Assembly (NCBI RefSeq): GCF_035594125.1
Contig: NC_087183.1
Coordinates: 17,984,868-18,048,867 of the forward strand
Reading direction: 5' to 3'
DNA length: 64,000 nucleotides
Origin: Scylla paramamosain
Taxonomy: Eukaryota; Arthropoda; Malacostraca; Decapoda; Portunidae
The notes beneath the pieces are model-generated. The model was not told the DNA's origin. It saw nothing but the letters and a program-made list of their open reading frames with translations, and ran no database searches. Below, one piece after another: positions 24,990 through 39,400 of this stretch. A program made the position numbers and the translations under genes. Every line of letters starts with the position of its first letter. The first letter of the stretch is position 1.

Positions 24990-25640
24990 TTTGTTTTTTA
25001 TCGTTGTTTTTGGGAAAGTGTGTGGTAAAAATTGTATCGTATCTTGAAACCGTTTTTTCTTCTTTTTTTTTTATCTCTGGCTTGAGAAACTGTTAAGTCT
25101 TGTTAATGTATTAAATAATCACTTCTTTTTTTTCTTGTTTTGGGAAAATTTAAGATAATAATTAAGTAATGTATCTTGGAAGCTTTTTTTTTCTTCTTCT
25201 TCTATGAACCCGTGTCATAAGAACCTACAATCCTGTTTATTGTTTAGCCCTGGCTTAAGAAGTTGTTATGCCTTTGTCATGCACGAACCAGCAACTCCTT
25301 TTAAATCATTATTATGGGACAAGCTACGGTAAAAAATAAATATTATAATATTTCAGAACCAATTGCTGGATGCACCTGTCATAAAAACTGAGATTTTTTA
25401 TTTATTCATTTATTTATTTATTTATTTTATTTATTTATTTATTTTTATTTTTTTCTTTCTACATTTCACCCTGGTTAAGAAACTTTTTGAATCACTGTCA
25501 TAAGAAAGTTTAAGGTAAAAATTAACTAGCTTTATAATTCAGCAGCAGTTTTTTTTTTCTTTTTTTTTTTTTTTTAAATATCCGTGTGTCATAACAAACC
25601 TGAATTTTGTTTACTGTCTCACCAGCAGCTTTCTTGTACT
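24990..25640 (+). repeat. Diverged tandem repeat, about four units with poly-T
   Basis: Units of about 130-180 bp with the ordered motifs TTTTGGGA(A/C)A, GGTAAAAATT, a T run, CGTGTCATAA, and CCTGGCTTAAGAA / CCTGGTTAAGAAA. It contains a (TTTA)n tract at 25396-25450. Confidence 0.55.
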
Positions 25641-25644
25641 TGTT

Positions 25645-25691
25645 GTTTTGGGAGAGCGTAGCAGCGCCGAGCTGCTACGCTCTCCCAAAAC
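25645..25691. repeat. Perfect 21-bp inverted repeat, 5-nt loop
   Basis: Left arm 25645-25665 (GTTTTGGGAGAGCGTAGCAG+C), loop GCCGA, right arm 25671-25691, an exact reverse complement. No T run follows and no gene is near. Confidence 0.9.
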
Positions 25692-25939
25692 TATCATAGT
25701 TTTTGCTAACCATCATACAAAAACTGTAGTGTCTGCTGGTGTTGACTTGTATTGCTAATGAGGGAGTGAGTGAGGAGTGACGGCCAGGTGACGTGGTGTT
25801 GCCGGAAGAAGGGCGGTAGCGGCTCTGGAAAAAAAAAGAAAAAAGAAAAAAGATAAAGATAAAGAAAAAAAGTGGGTTGAAGCCAAAGGAGGAAGTTAAC
25901 TGATATAAAAATGTGTGTGTGTGTGTGTGTGTGTGTCAT

Positions 25940-26256
25940 TACAGTACTTGAGGTCAATAAACTATCTATCTGTCTATCTATCTATCTATCTTAGTGTGTG
26001 AGTAATCTTGCTAGAATGTACGCTCTTTAAAAACCCTGTAGAGAAAGAGTTACACAACAGAACCTAAATTTAGCCCCAGCGTTGCTCAATACTAAACCAT
26101 CTATCTATTTTTATATCTTCTGTCAATAATCTTGCTCAAATACACGCTCTTTAAAACCGCTGTAGGGAAAGAGTTATACGATACAACACCAATTAAGTTC
26201 CACCAGTACCTCGATACTCGTCTCTTTAGGAAATTCAAGTCATAGGACGTAATAAA

Positions 26257-26295
<39 letters not shown>

Positions 26296-26430
26296 CCGAT
26301 CTGTCTGCCCGCCTATCATATGAGAGGAACCTTGCTAAAATACATGCTCCTTATAAACCCTATAGATAAATAGTTACATAAATTTAATCTGATTAGGGAG
26401 TTCGAGCCGTAAGAAGTCTATCAATGAAAA
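25940..26430 (+). repeat. Three tandem units carrying (CTAT)n
   Basis: Each unit has AATAAACTATCTATC-type tetranucleotides followed by CTTGCT(A/C)(A/G)AAT, CACGCTCTTTAAAA or CATGCTCCTTATAA, and GTAGAGAAAGAGTTACA-like sequence. The (CTAT) tract is longest at 26254-26296. Confidence 0.6.
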
Positions 26431-26477
26431 AAAAAAAAAGAAAGAAAAATATATATAAAGAAAAAGACAAAAGGGAA

Positions 26478-26605
26478 GTGTGGTCCGGTGATTGACACCT
26501 GAGCCCTTTCAAATCCACCCAATATGCGATTCCTGACCAGGCCAACCTTGATTAGTAGTCAGTAAGAGAATTAGACTTTCATGCAGTGTTAAACATCTTC
26601 AGGAT
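26478..26605 (+). mobile_element. Possible degenerate tRNA-derived SINE
   Basis: GTGTGGTCCGGTGATTGACA resembles an A-box region, and GCGATTCCTGACCAGG about 50 bases on resembles a decayed B-box region. Weak evidence, from pattern similarity only. Confidence 0.3.
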
Positions 26606-26898
26606 TGCGTGCGTGCTTAAAGTGAATATCTGAGGTATTGTTACCTTACTCAGAAGGACAACAGTAACAAAATTATTGAAACTTTAAAGTGCACTCACGA
26701 TCCTGGTATTTTAAATGAGGGATAGAATTTAAGCCCACGTTCGAGTACAATGGAAGACGTGAAAACAATGGCTAGGAAACAAAGATTTAAGAAAACATGC
26801 CATACTGAAGGAATAAAAATACAAGAGTTAGTGAAGACCGACAATTGACGAAATAAACAAAAAGTGAAATCGTGAATGTGCTTAGAGATAAAAAAAAA

Positions 26899-27014
<116 letters not shown>

Positions 27015-27127
27015 AACTTGAAAACGGTTGTTAACAAGTGAAAATTTGATTAATACAAGACGAACGAAAGAGGAAAAAGGGAAAAGAGAGGAGAGGAGAT
27101 ATTTATGTGTACCCATGCATTTTTCCC

Positions 27128-27430
27128 TCCTCCTCCTCCTCCTCCTCCTCCTCCTCCTCCTCCTCCTCCTCCTCCTGCGACACCTCAGCTTAATCAGTTA
27201 ATCAGCCAACCTCTTCCTCTTCTGCCTTCACCTCGTCATCGTCCTTCAGCTCCTTCCTCTTCTTCCTCCTCCTCCTTCTTCTCCTTCTCCTCCTCCTCCT
27301 CCTCCTCCTCCTCCTCCTCCTCCTCCTCCTCCTCCTCCTCCTCCTCTTCCTCTTCCTCCTATTCCTCCTCCTCCTCCTTTTCCTCTTCCTCCTACTCCTC
27401 CTCCTCCTCCTCCTCCTCCTCCTCCTCTCT
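27128..27430 (+). repeat. Two (CCT)n trinucleotide tracts
   Basis: 27128-27176 and an interrupted tract at 27265-27428. Poly-Ser, poly-Pro and poly-Arg frames here are artefacts. Confidence 0.95.
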
Positions 27431-27472
27431 GCGATAGTAGTACCCGGAAGTCTCGCCATATATATAAATTTT

Positions 27473-27475
<3 letters not shown>

Positions 27476-27550
<75 letters not shown>

Positions 27551-27631
27551 AATGAGCGAATGTAAACAAACCAATGCCGTCTGCTTTAAATTCACTTCTG
27601 ATGTGTGTGTGCATGTGCGTGCGTGCGTGCG

Positions 27632-27701
<70 letters not shown>
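27476..27701 (+). repeat. (CT)n and (GT)n microsatellites
   Basis: (CT)n 27476-27546 and (GT)n 27636-27701, with GTGC-type variants just before the latter. Confidence 0.95.
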
Positions 27702-27703
<2 letters not shown>

Positions 27704-27879
27704 CCCGTGCCAAAAACTAAGGAAATAGATATTCTGTTCCCGCCAACACCTTTCACCTTCCTCGTCCTCCTCCTACAACTTGGTGACGTCAAAGGGAGAG
27801 AGAAAGAGACAAGCTAGACTGCAAGACTCCGCACTCCTTAGCTAATATTGTGTCTCTTGTTTCTTAGCGAGCCTGCTAC

Positions 27880-28100
27880 TATGAGACGCTCCGCTCTCTC
27901 ACCACGACTATCTTCAAAGGCCACAAAGACGATTAGCAGGGTTCTCAAGACTGTTTCTTTTGTTAATAATGTAAAAATCTTGTTAATCTGTCACTAGAAC
28001 AGTATAAATACTCTTAAAATCTCGCGTATCTTCAACGAGAGCCTTTGGAAAGTGGTGGATGGAGGTGCGGCGCAGAGGTGTTTCAGAATGCGGTGCTGAT
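27880..28100 (+). repeat. MITE-like family M, best-preserved copy
   Basis: CACCACGACTATCTTCAAAG, ACAAAGACGATTAGCAGGGT, the TTGTTAATAATGTAAAAATC core, GAGAGCCTTTGGAAAGTGGT and GAGGTGCGGCGCAGAGGTGT, ending TTTCAGAATGCGG. The right end is a near inverted copy of the family's left end. Confidence 0.6.
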
Positions 28101-28440
28101 GGGTGTGACGCTCAGTTCAGGGTTGTGTTACGATGTTACTGAAGCACAAGTGAGGCACAGCACTGGGGTGAATAAACAAAGGTGGATGTGGAAGGAGGAG
28201 GAGGAGGAGGAGGAGAAGATGCGTAGTTGGTGATAAGAAAGTGGTAAAAAGGAAGTAGAGGAATGATAAATAGGATAATATGTGTGATAGTAAACTTATA
28301 TATTTCTTTTCTCTTATTTATTTTGCTTTCTTTCCTTCTGTTTTTCTCGTGTTTTTAGATCGTTACTTCAAGTCGCTCTCTCATTATTTTTGTTTCTCCT
28401 TATCCTGTGTGTGATAAACATGACTTCACTGTATCCACCA

Positions 28441-28514
<74 letters not shown>
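28441..28514 (+). repeat. (GA)n microsatellite
   Basis: GA dinucleotides with one interruption, followed by pyrimidine-rich DNA (28565-29040) rich in TCCC and CTCC units. Confidence 0.95.
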
Positions 28515-28516
<2 letters not shown>

Positions 28517-29598
28517 ACGTGCTTGTCAAAACCTACCCTTTGTGTACCAATGTTCTGAACACGTGTCCCTTTACGCCCTCGTTCCCTCCCTTTCCCTCCC
28601 TCCCTCCCTCCCTCCCTCCCTGAGCATCCCTTCTCGCCTCTCTCCTTCTCCACCATCCTTTCCTAATACCAGTTCTCTATCATTCCCATCTTTCCAACCT
28701 CTTCTTGTCCTCCCTCTCTCCTTCCCTCCCTCCCTCCCTTGGTATCTCTGTTCCATCTCCTTACTTCCCTCTTCCCTCCTTCTCTATCATTCTTATCTCT
28801 CATTCTTTCCTCCCTTCTTTCCCTGCATTTTTTCCACCAACTCTCATTCTTCATTTCTTTTCTTTATGTCTCCTTCAATCCTTTCTTGCCATCCTTCTGC
28901 CCTATCCTATGTTCCTGCATTACTCCTGTCTGTCTATTCTTCCCCTGTGCCCTATCTCTCCTTGCCTATCATGTAACAGTTCTCATCCAACATCACCATC
29001 TCCCTTCCTTTCGTAAGCTATCACCCCTTCCCTCACCCTAAGTCTTTCATCAGGTCTTAATAATTCCCTCCTATGTAATTAATAGTCTTACTACCTACCT
29101 GCCTCTCAATCTGCCTTGCTTACCTGCCTCCCTTCCTCCCACTTCGCTGTTGCCTGGTGTCGCGTTCCTAAGCATCTGTTGAGCCTGCAGAAAGGTGTCC
29201 CGTGAAGGTTACAGTGACAAAGAGGAAGACGGAGGCCGAGAACTGCGATAGAGGAAGGACTTGGAGGGACTGGCAAGGCGAGTGAGGGAGTAAGGGAGTG
29301 AAGGAGGAACACACACATCGGTAATGGAAGGGAACAGAAGAACGGTAATGGAAGGGAATACAGAGAACGAAGGAACGTGAAAACTATAAGGATTAGAGTC
29401 ACGAATGCGAAAGATTGCGTGTGTTCATAGTTGGACAGAAACTTTAGCGGGGGAAAGAAGTACTGGGAAGAAAGTGATGTAGAATTGTTCAAGGGAAGGA
29501 GATAAAGAGAAAGAAAGAAAGAAAGAGGGAAAGGAAAGAAGGAAGGAAGGAAGGAAAGGGAGCGTCAAGGAGTTTATGAATGGGAAGAAATATATGTG

Positions 29599-29601
<3 letters not shown>

Positions 29602-29655
<54 letters not shown>

Positions 29656-29960
29656 GCACAGATTATTTCTCCCTCGGCAACAATCCTCCTCCTCCTCCTC
29701 CTCCTCCTCCTCCTCCTCCTCCTCCTCCTCCTCCTCCTCTTCCTCCTCTTTCTCATTCTCCTCCTCTTCCTTCTCCTCCTCCTATTTCTCTTTTTTTTTA
29801 ACTTATTCCTATTCCTATTCCTTTTTCTCTTCTTTCATCTTTTTAACCCCCTCTTTCTCCTTCTCCTCTTCCTTCTTATCTTTTTCCAACTTCTTTTACT
29901 GGCTTCCTTATTCATACTTTTCTTTCTCCTTCTCTTACTTCTCCTTTTTCAACTTTTTTT
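29602..29960 (+). repeat. (GA)n, (CTC)n and interrupted pyrimidine tract
   Basis: (GA)n 29602-29651, (CTC)n 29687-29739, then degenerate C/T-rich DNA. Confidence 0.93.
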
Positions 29961-30062
29961 TTCTGCTCCTCCTCCTCCTCCATACCAAAACACATCATCT
30001 TATTATCTATTGTGGTGGTGGGAGGGAGGGGGTTAGAATGACAAAACGAAATGATGAGCTTG

Positions 30063-30276
<214 letters not shown>

Positions 30277-30677
30277 TTTTCTTCCTATATAATACATATC
30301 CCGTCATCTAAAAATCATGTGAATTCCTCCTGATAAACCTCAAAGGGTGAGGCGTTGCAGATTGACACTACCTTAAATATATAGGCTACAGTGTACTTTG
30401 GACCCTTCCCTGAACTCGCCCCACTGTTCTCTTAAAATGCACGGCTGGCAAAAGTGATACGTTTATGCGTGGAGAGATAGACTGCAGGTGGGGCGAGGTG
30501 ATAAGTTGGTGAGGTAAGGGAGAAAGATGAGAAAGGGGTGGCTAGAGGAGTATAGGCGAGATGAAGGAAGCAGTGGCGAGATGATGAAGAGAGGGAGATG
30601 AGGAAGGCGACGAGAAGGGCATGGGGGAGATGAGGGAAGCAGTGGAGTAATCGAGGAGCAGCGGGTGATCTTGCCCG

Positions 30678-30841
30678 ACGCATGCGCATAGTCGTGCAAC
30701 ACGCGCTGCCGACGCAGCAGCAGCAGCAATAGCCGACGCGGGTCCGGAGGCAAGTGGTGGGTCGTCTGGCTGTCAGTCTCCCTCGGTATCTCGTGTTGTG
30801 CAGTGTGAGCTACTGCGGCCTTCCCAGCGACGCCACACAAG
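30678..30841 (+). promoter_or_regulatory. Candidate promoter and non-coding first exon, possibly of the transporter
   Basis: ACGCATGCGCATA (30678-30690) resembles the NRF1 site. It is followed by a CpG-rich stretch, a TCAGT arthropod initiator-like element (30773-30777), about 65 bases without a long frame, and CACAAG/GTAGAT, a usable splice donor at 30841. The first acceptor downstream on this strand that leads to a gene is the transporter exon at 35807, so this could be its untranslated exon 1. The link is inference. Confidence 0.35.
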
Positions 30842-30983
30842 GTAGATTTTGACATTGCTTACTTTTGTTATCGTTCATTACACTGAATTCCTCGTAAGCC
30901 AGCAACACTCAGCATCACTGTCACTTACGAAGACACCTACGGATATACTTTTCTTACAAATCAAGCAAATCTGTCGAAACCTA

Positions 30984-33900
<2,917 letters not shown>

Positions 33901-33908
33901 CCCCTTAG

Positions 33909-34106
33909 TAGGCAGGCTATGTGCATTTGTAGCCAGGCCGCGGCAGCAAGAAGGAAACACGAAGCACCCCTGAGTAGGTAGGCTATGTGCATCTGTAGCC
34001 AGGCCGCGGCAGCAAGAAGGAAGCACGAAGCACCCCTGAGTAGGTAGGCTATGTGCATCTGTAACCAGGCCGCGGCAGCAAGAAGGAAGCACGAAGCACC
34101 CGACGC
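33909..34106 (-). repeat. 66-bp minisatellite, three copies
   Basis: Units 33909-33974, 33975-34040 and 34041-34106 differ by only a few bases. Because 66 is a multiple of three, two minus-strand frames stay open across the array. I regard these frames as a by-product. Confidence 0.85.
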
Positions 34107-34665
34107 GTCTGAAGAATGTCCATAGAAAGTCTGCAAGAGAAGCATTGGTGAAACTTGTTTGAAGACTACGATGTCTTCATATCAATGAGTATATGAGTGT
34201 GTATTTAGTTAAGAGTACATGAATACACGAAAAAATAACTCAACGACTGTGGTGAGGAATGCAAGTAACCAAACATGTATTTTTTCTTTAGTTGTTATCT
34301 AACATAAGAATGTATATGAGGAGAAGCGATGTTGACACAATAATGAAGGGATAAATTTTATCATATCAGTTCTCTACTGCTCGCGAAGGCCGCGCGTCAT
34401 CGTGTGGCGCGAGACCTAAGAAATAAACCAATTCCACGAAGATTCAGTTTATCTTGCCCGACAATGCACCACTTCCATGTCAGTATTCATTACTTCCATC
34501 AAGATTCAGCATTGTGCCACACTTTGCGGCACTTTGCAGGGTAGGCCACTGCGTCACCCAGAAACCAGCCGAGTCCCTCAGGAGCTCTCATGCGTGTTGT
34601 AAAAGGAGCTCTCATGCGTGTTGTAAAAGAATCATATGACACTGGATAGACCCTTGCATAATACG

Positions 34666-34790
<125 letters not shown>

Positions 34791-34884
34791 CCTCACTAAA
34801 GTTGCATGTCAGATTGTGAATACGTTAACATGTGAAACAAGATTCCCTTCGTCAGTGAGAGGCTGACATGCTTGGGATCTCACT

Positions 34885-35060
34885 AGTCATCAACCACCCA
34901 TATTTTCGAAGGCCACAAATATGATGAGTCTGATTCTCATGGGTACATTTACCTTCTCAGATGCAGAATCCTTATTAAACTATCGCTACAACCATGAAAG
35001 TACTCTTTCTTTTAACTTCCAATGTAGCCTGTTAGAAGGAGTCAGAGGGTTAAGAACCCG
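34885..35060 (+). repeat. MITE-like family M copy
   Basis: TTTTCGAAGGCCACAAATAT, TGATTCTCATGGGTACATTT, AGATGCAGAATCCTTATTAA and CATGAAAGTACTC follow the family order. Left two thirds only. Confidence 0.55.
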
Positions 35061-35582
35061 AAGTGGTCTAGTCCATATAGGAGACGTTGCTTTTGCTTTG
35101 ATATCGCCGCGTTTTTTTTTTTTTTTTTTTTGACAGCGGTGATACCGGCGAGGGAGGCTGATAAAAACTCGAGTTACCTCAAACACCACCACCACCTGGT
35201 CCAATTACGTGAGACGAGGTAGTGCATGATGGCACGGATAGGTGGTGTGTTCCTTCAGAGTGAGAAAGAAAGGAGCCGCAGTGCAGTTGTTGCTCCGAGC
35301 TGCTTCACTTTTGTCCATCCGGGATCTCTTACGTCTCTTACTTTTTTCCTTTGTAATTGGACAGTTATGTTTGTCCCTAGCCATGCAGCAGCAGTGCACA
35401 CCCATACACTAACTCACTGCCGATTTATTACAGAAATAGAGAAATAAATTAATAAGAGATAGAAAGTATGTATAAAAGCATTTTCAAAGTTGGGGTTTTG
35501 TCATATTACAGTTTTTACGTAAGAGCATAAGAACATAAGTGAGGATGATAAAAACCAGTGGCAGTTCCTGCTTTTTTAAATA

Positions 35583-35585
<3 letters not shown>

Positions 35586-35642
<57 letters not shown>
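35586..35642 (+). repeat. (CT)n microsatellite
   Basis: CT dinucleotides, about 165 bp before the transporter acceptor. Confidence 0.97.
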
Positions 35643-35645
<3 letters not shown>

Positions 35646-35806
35646 GAAAACACGTCATTCCTTAGACTTTCATTTGTATTCTTTAAGTATATGCGGTTCT
35701 CATGCTTACAACTTCTCTTGGCCAACCAATCCCACCTTCAGATCAATGTCATGGTATCTCCAAGGCGTTCCAAAGTTGGGCATGACAAGATCTATGGCTC
35801 TTTCAG

Positions 35807-35848
35807 GTTCGTTGCTCCTCCGTTCCTGCCGTCGCTGTCGTCAACAGG
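35807..35848 (+). other. 5' UTR part of transporter exon with start codon
   Basis: GCTCTTTCAG ending at 35806 is a good splice acceptor. The exon then runs 42 bases to the ATG at 35849. This implies at least one upstream non-coding exon. Confidence 0.5.
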
Positions 35849-35997
35849 ATGGGAGCTCACACGTATGAAGAGGACCCTGTGACATCCCCACTGGGGGGTG
35901 TGGAGCCGGGTCTGACACTTGGCACTATTGAGGAGGCCAAGGAAGGTTCCACTGGCGATGAAAGTGAAGCTGAAACTATTGCAGAGCCCCCCCAGGT

Positions 35998-36062
<65 letters not shown>

Positions 36063-36326
36063 TATGTTACATATATTGACTGGTAGCAGACCATAAGAAT
36101 TATTTCAACAATGGGACATTATCTTCAAGGATGAGACCACAGAAGTCACTGAAGGAGGAGAGGAGAAGAAGGAGGAACTGGAGGAGCAAGAGGATGAAGA
36201 GGAGAAGGAAGAAGAGGAGCTGGATGCCTGCTTGTGGGAATCTCATCCTGATGTAGATAGAGGCTGGGCATGGGTCATCCTTATTGCCATGTTTGGGGTC
36301 TTTGTCATTACTTCAGGTACTGCACA

Positions 36327-36419
<93 letters not shown>

Positions 36420-39400
36420 TTCATATGCAGATAAATGAAAATGTTTTTGATTCTCCTATCACAGTTTATCATCTGATAAACTTTTATGATAATTAGCTGA
36501 CATAACAATAATTTAACATAAAATATAGTAATGCATGCAACATCACTTTTCCATTTTTCCCTGTTGAAGATAATTGATTACATATGTGCTTATTTATGCA
36601 TGGAGAGTAGAAGCAGAGAGAGAGAGAGAGAGAGAGAGATTAATGGAGAAAATCTGTTTCCCCAGGCCTTCTCTCCACAACTGGAATGTTTTATGTGCAG
36701 ATGTTGGGAGAGTATGGGCACAGTCGCTCTTATACTGCCTGGATGGGTTCTCTCATCAACGCCTTCTTCATGCTTGGAGGTAGTTCACGCTGCCCTTTGC
36801 CATTCATGCAGGACAAGTTTACTGGACTGGCATCACAAAATTATCCCTCATCACACATGAAAACAGGCTAAAATCAGTCTACTCTGTTATACATAAATAC
36901 TTGTGACTTAAGGGAGTCTCACTTATTTCAAGTTACAAAGGTACTTATAAGGTTTAAAGTACTTAATCTCCTATACCTTGTTTTCCAGGACCCATGAGCT
37001 TCATGTTCATCCAGACGTTTGGTTGTCGTGCAGCCATCATCTGTGGGTCACTCATCATGGCTGCTGGCTACATGGTGTCTGCCTTCACCACCTCCCTGGA
37101 GGCTCTCTTCTTCACCTATGGAGTGGTAGTAGGTAAGAGAACAGATACTGAGGCAAGGCTAGTCACAACACAAAGTGGCAGTCCTGCCCCCCTTTCCTTC
37201 CTCAGCTGCGTAATGTCATCATTCATTTTATCTTTGTCTGTTTGGCCACATTTGTACTATACATGTGGAATAGGCATGATATTGACCCATACAATGATGC
37301 TGTATCATCGTAGAGATTTTTTTTCCTCTTTCTCTTCGACTCTCCGGGGTTTAGCCCTGATGCTTTTCCCATGCAGTCTTTGTTTCAGGCCACAAAAATG
37401 GTTGAAGCTTTGAAGTAAGCCCCTGGCAGGCAGACAGCTTGAGGTGCTGACAGCTGACACAGAGGTCTGCCCTGCACTACACCAGCCGGCTGCACTCCTG
37501 CACTTAATTACCATTGCATTTTCTTTCCCAACTATTTACAGCCTCAAAATTAGGAGGATGCAGAAGCTTTAAAAATCAGAAGATACGATGTCTCGCCTTA
37601 GCTAAACAATCCAGGAGCCACAGACACAGCAGCAGCAGCACTTTGATGGTGATGTGATGGTGATGATGATGGTCAGGATGATGAGGGTCTTGATAAAAGA
37701 AAAAATGAGGATGTTGATTCCCCTTCGAGGGTTATAGCTCACTTTCAGGAGAACACAGAGTCAATGGAGGCTGATGAAAGGTACGTATACACTCGGCTGG
37801 CCTTCCTGCGCCGGCCGTCGGGGTAAGGCTCCTTACCACAGTTCATGCAGTGTTGATGATTTGCCACAATGACAGATGTGTTATATCATTTGACTACAAT
37901 GTTGGATATACTTGTAGCAAATCTTACAAAAAAATTTATTCCTATATTTTTTTTTCTCTTTCTCTTCCTGTCTTTCTTGTGGCCATATAATCATGGATGC
38001 AATATTATGTGCAACAGTCACACCATCACTTTCAGCCTTCACACTTCCATTCTGCCATGTACTGCTCATTTATTTTATTTCAGAAAATTATGTAAAAAAA
38101 AAAAACATGCATATCAACTTTTCTTTCCAAAAACCACTGCTCATAATTTTCCCCATTTTCTCTTTTTATTCAGAATTACATATTTCTGATGCTTTCTGCT
38201 AGAAGCTTGATTCCTGCTGCTGCATGATCCAGATATATTTCTGCTAATATTTTCTCACTTCTTATTTCAACATATTAATGGTGAAAACACAGCTACGGAT
38301 TTTATTTTCCTTTTTTTTTCAATGCATGACAATGAAATCTTGCGTGACTAATGATAGACAACTGTTGAATGGTAACTTACATTTACCTGGCAATAGGAAG
38401 CTACAACAAAAGGGTATCAAAGTAGATCTGATTAGATAAGATTAGGTACATACATATGGGACAACACTAGGAGACACATAGTTGCCATAGAAAGGAGGGA
38501 TAAGAGAAGGCCCTGGCAGTGTGTGTGTGCGCGCATGTGTGTGTGCAGCGCACTAGGCACAAGAGAGACAGGAAATGGTTGGTTTTGAAAGAAATTGGAG
38601 TCAGATGTAGGTAGAGTTTGGACTAGAGAGTGAGCTTCTAAGGCTAGTGAATGTAGAAAAGATAGTTCATGTTTTGTATCACTGAGGCATCTCTCACATT
38701 GGGACTTGCATTTTTCATCTTTTCACATGGCTGCAGTTCATAAGTCAATATGAAATGTGCTTGATTTGCAGACCCAATCACGTTGCTCAACACATACAAC
38801 ACATTACTCTTCCACAACTGTGCTTTCACCTTTTATGCAGTTTGATGTCATTTGCTTTTTCACTCTTGCCTAGGAAGCAGTTGAGAGATCTGATTTAGGG
38901 AAGTAGAGATAATGGTGCATGCAGTGTGTGGCTTACAGGTGGCTTAAGATTCACAGTGATCACTATCCAAATATTGCCTCATACAAGGGAATATCAATTA
39001 ACTTATTATAGTCCAATATCCCACCCTCACACAGCATTTTCAGTATGAAACTAACTTTAACATGTATGGCTGTTGTTTCATGAAAGGCATAAATCAACAG
39101 TACATTTTGCCAATTGAGCACCAATGATGCAAGTTTTGTCCTGGGCATGGAGGCAGACTGTGTCTTGAGTTCCCAAGCTGTTAGAGAAATGCTTCAAGCT
39201 ACTTCACCTCAAGGACATCATCACTCTATTTTAGCACAAAATAATGGTATTTTTTTTTATCAGTGTAAATGTTTGATCACTTATTTAACTTCCTGATGAT
39301 AAACAGTTGTTTTAAGTATGTTGATTCTACTCTATTTCAGAGTTTTCTTTTGCCATTAATGTAATATTAATATGTAACATATTCAGCTATGAGAGATGTG

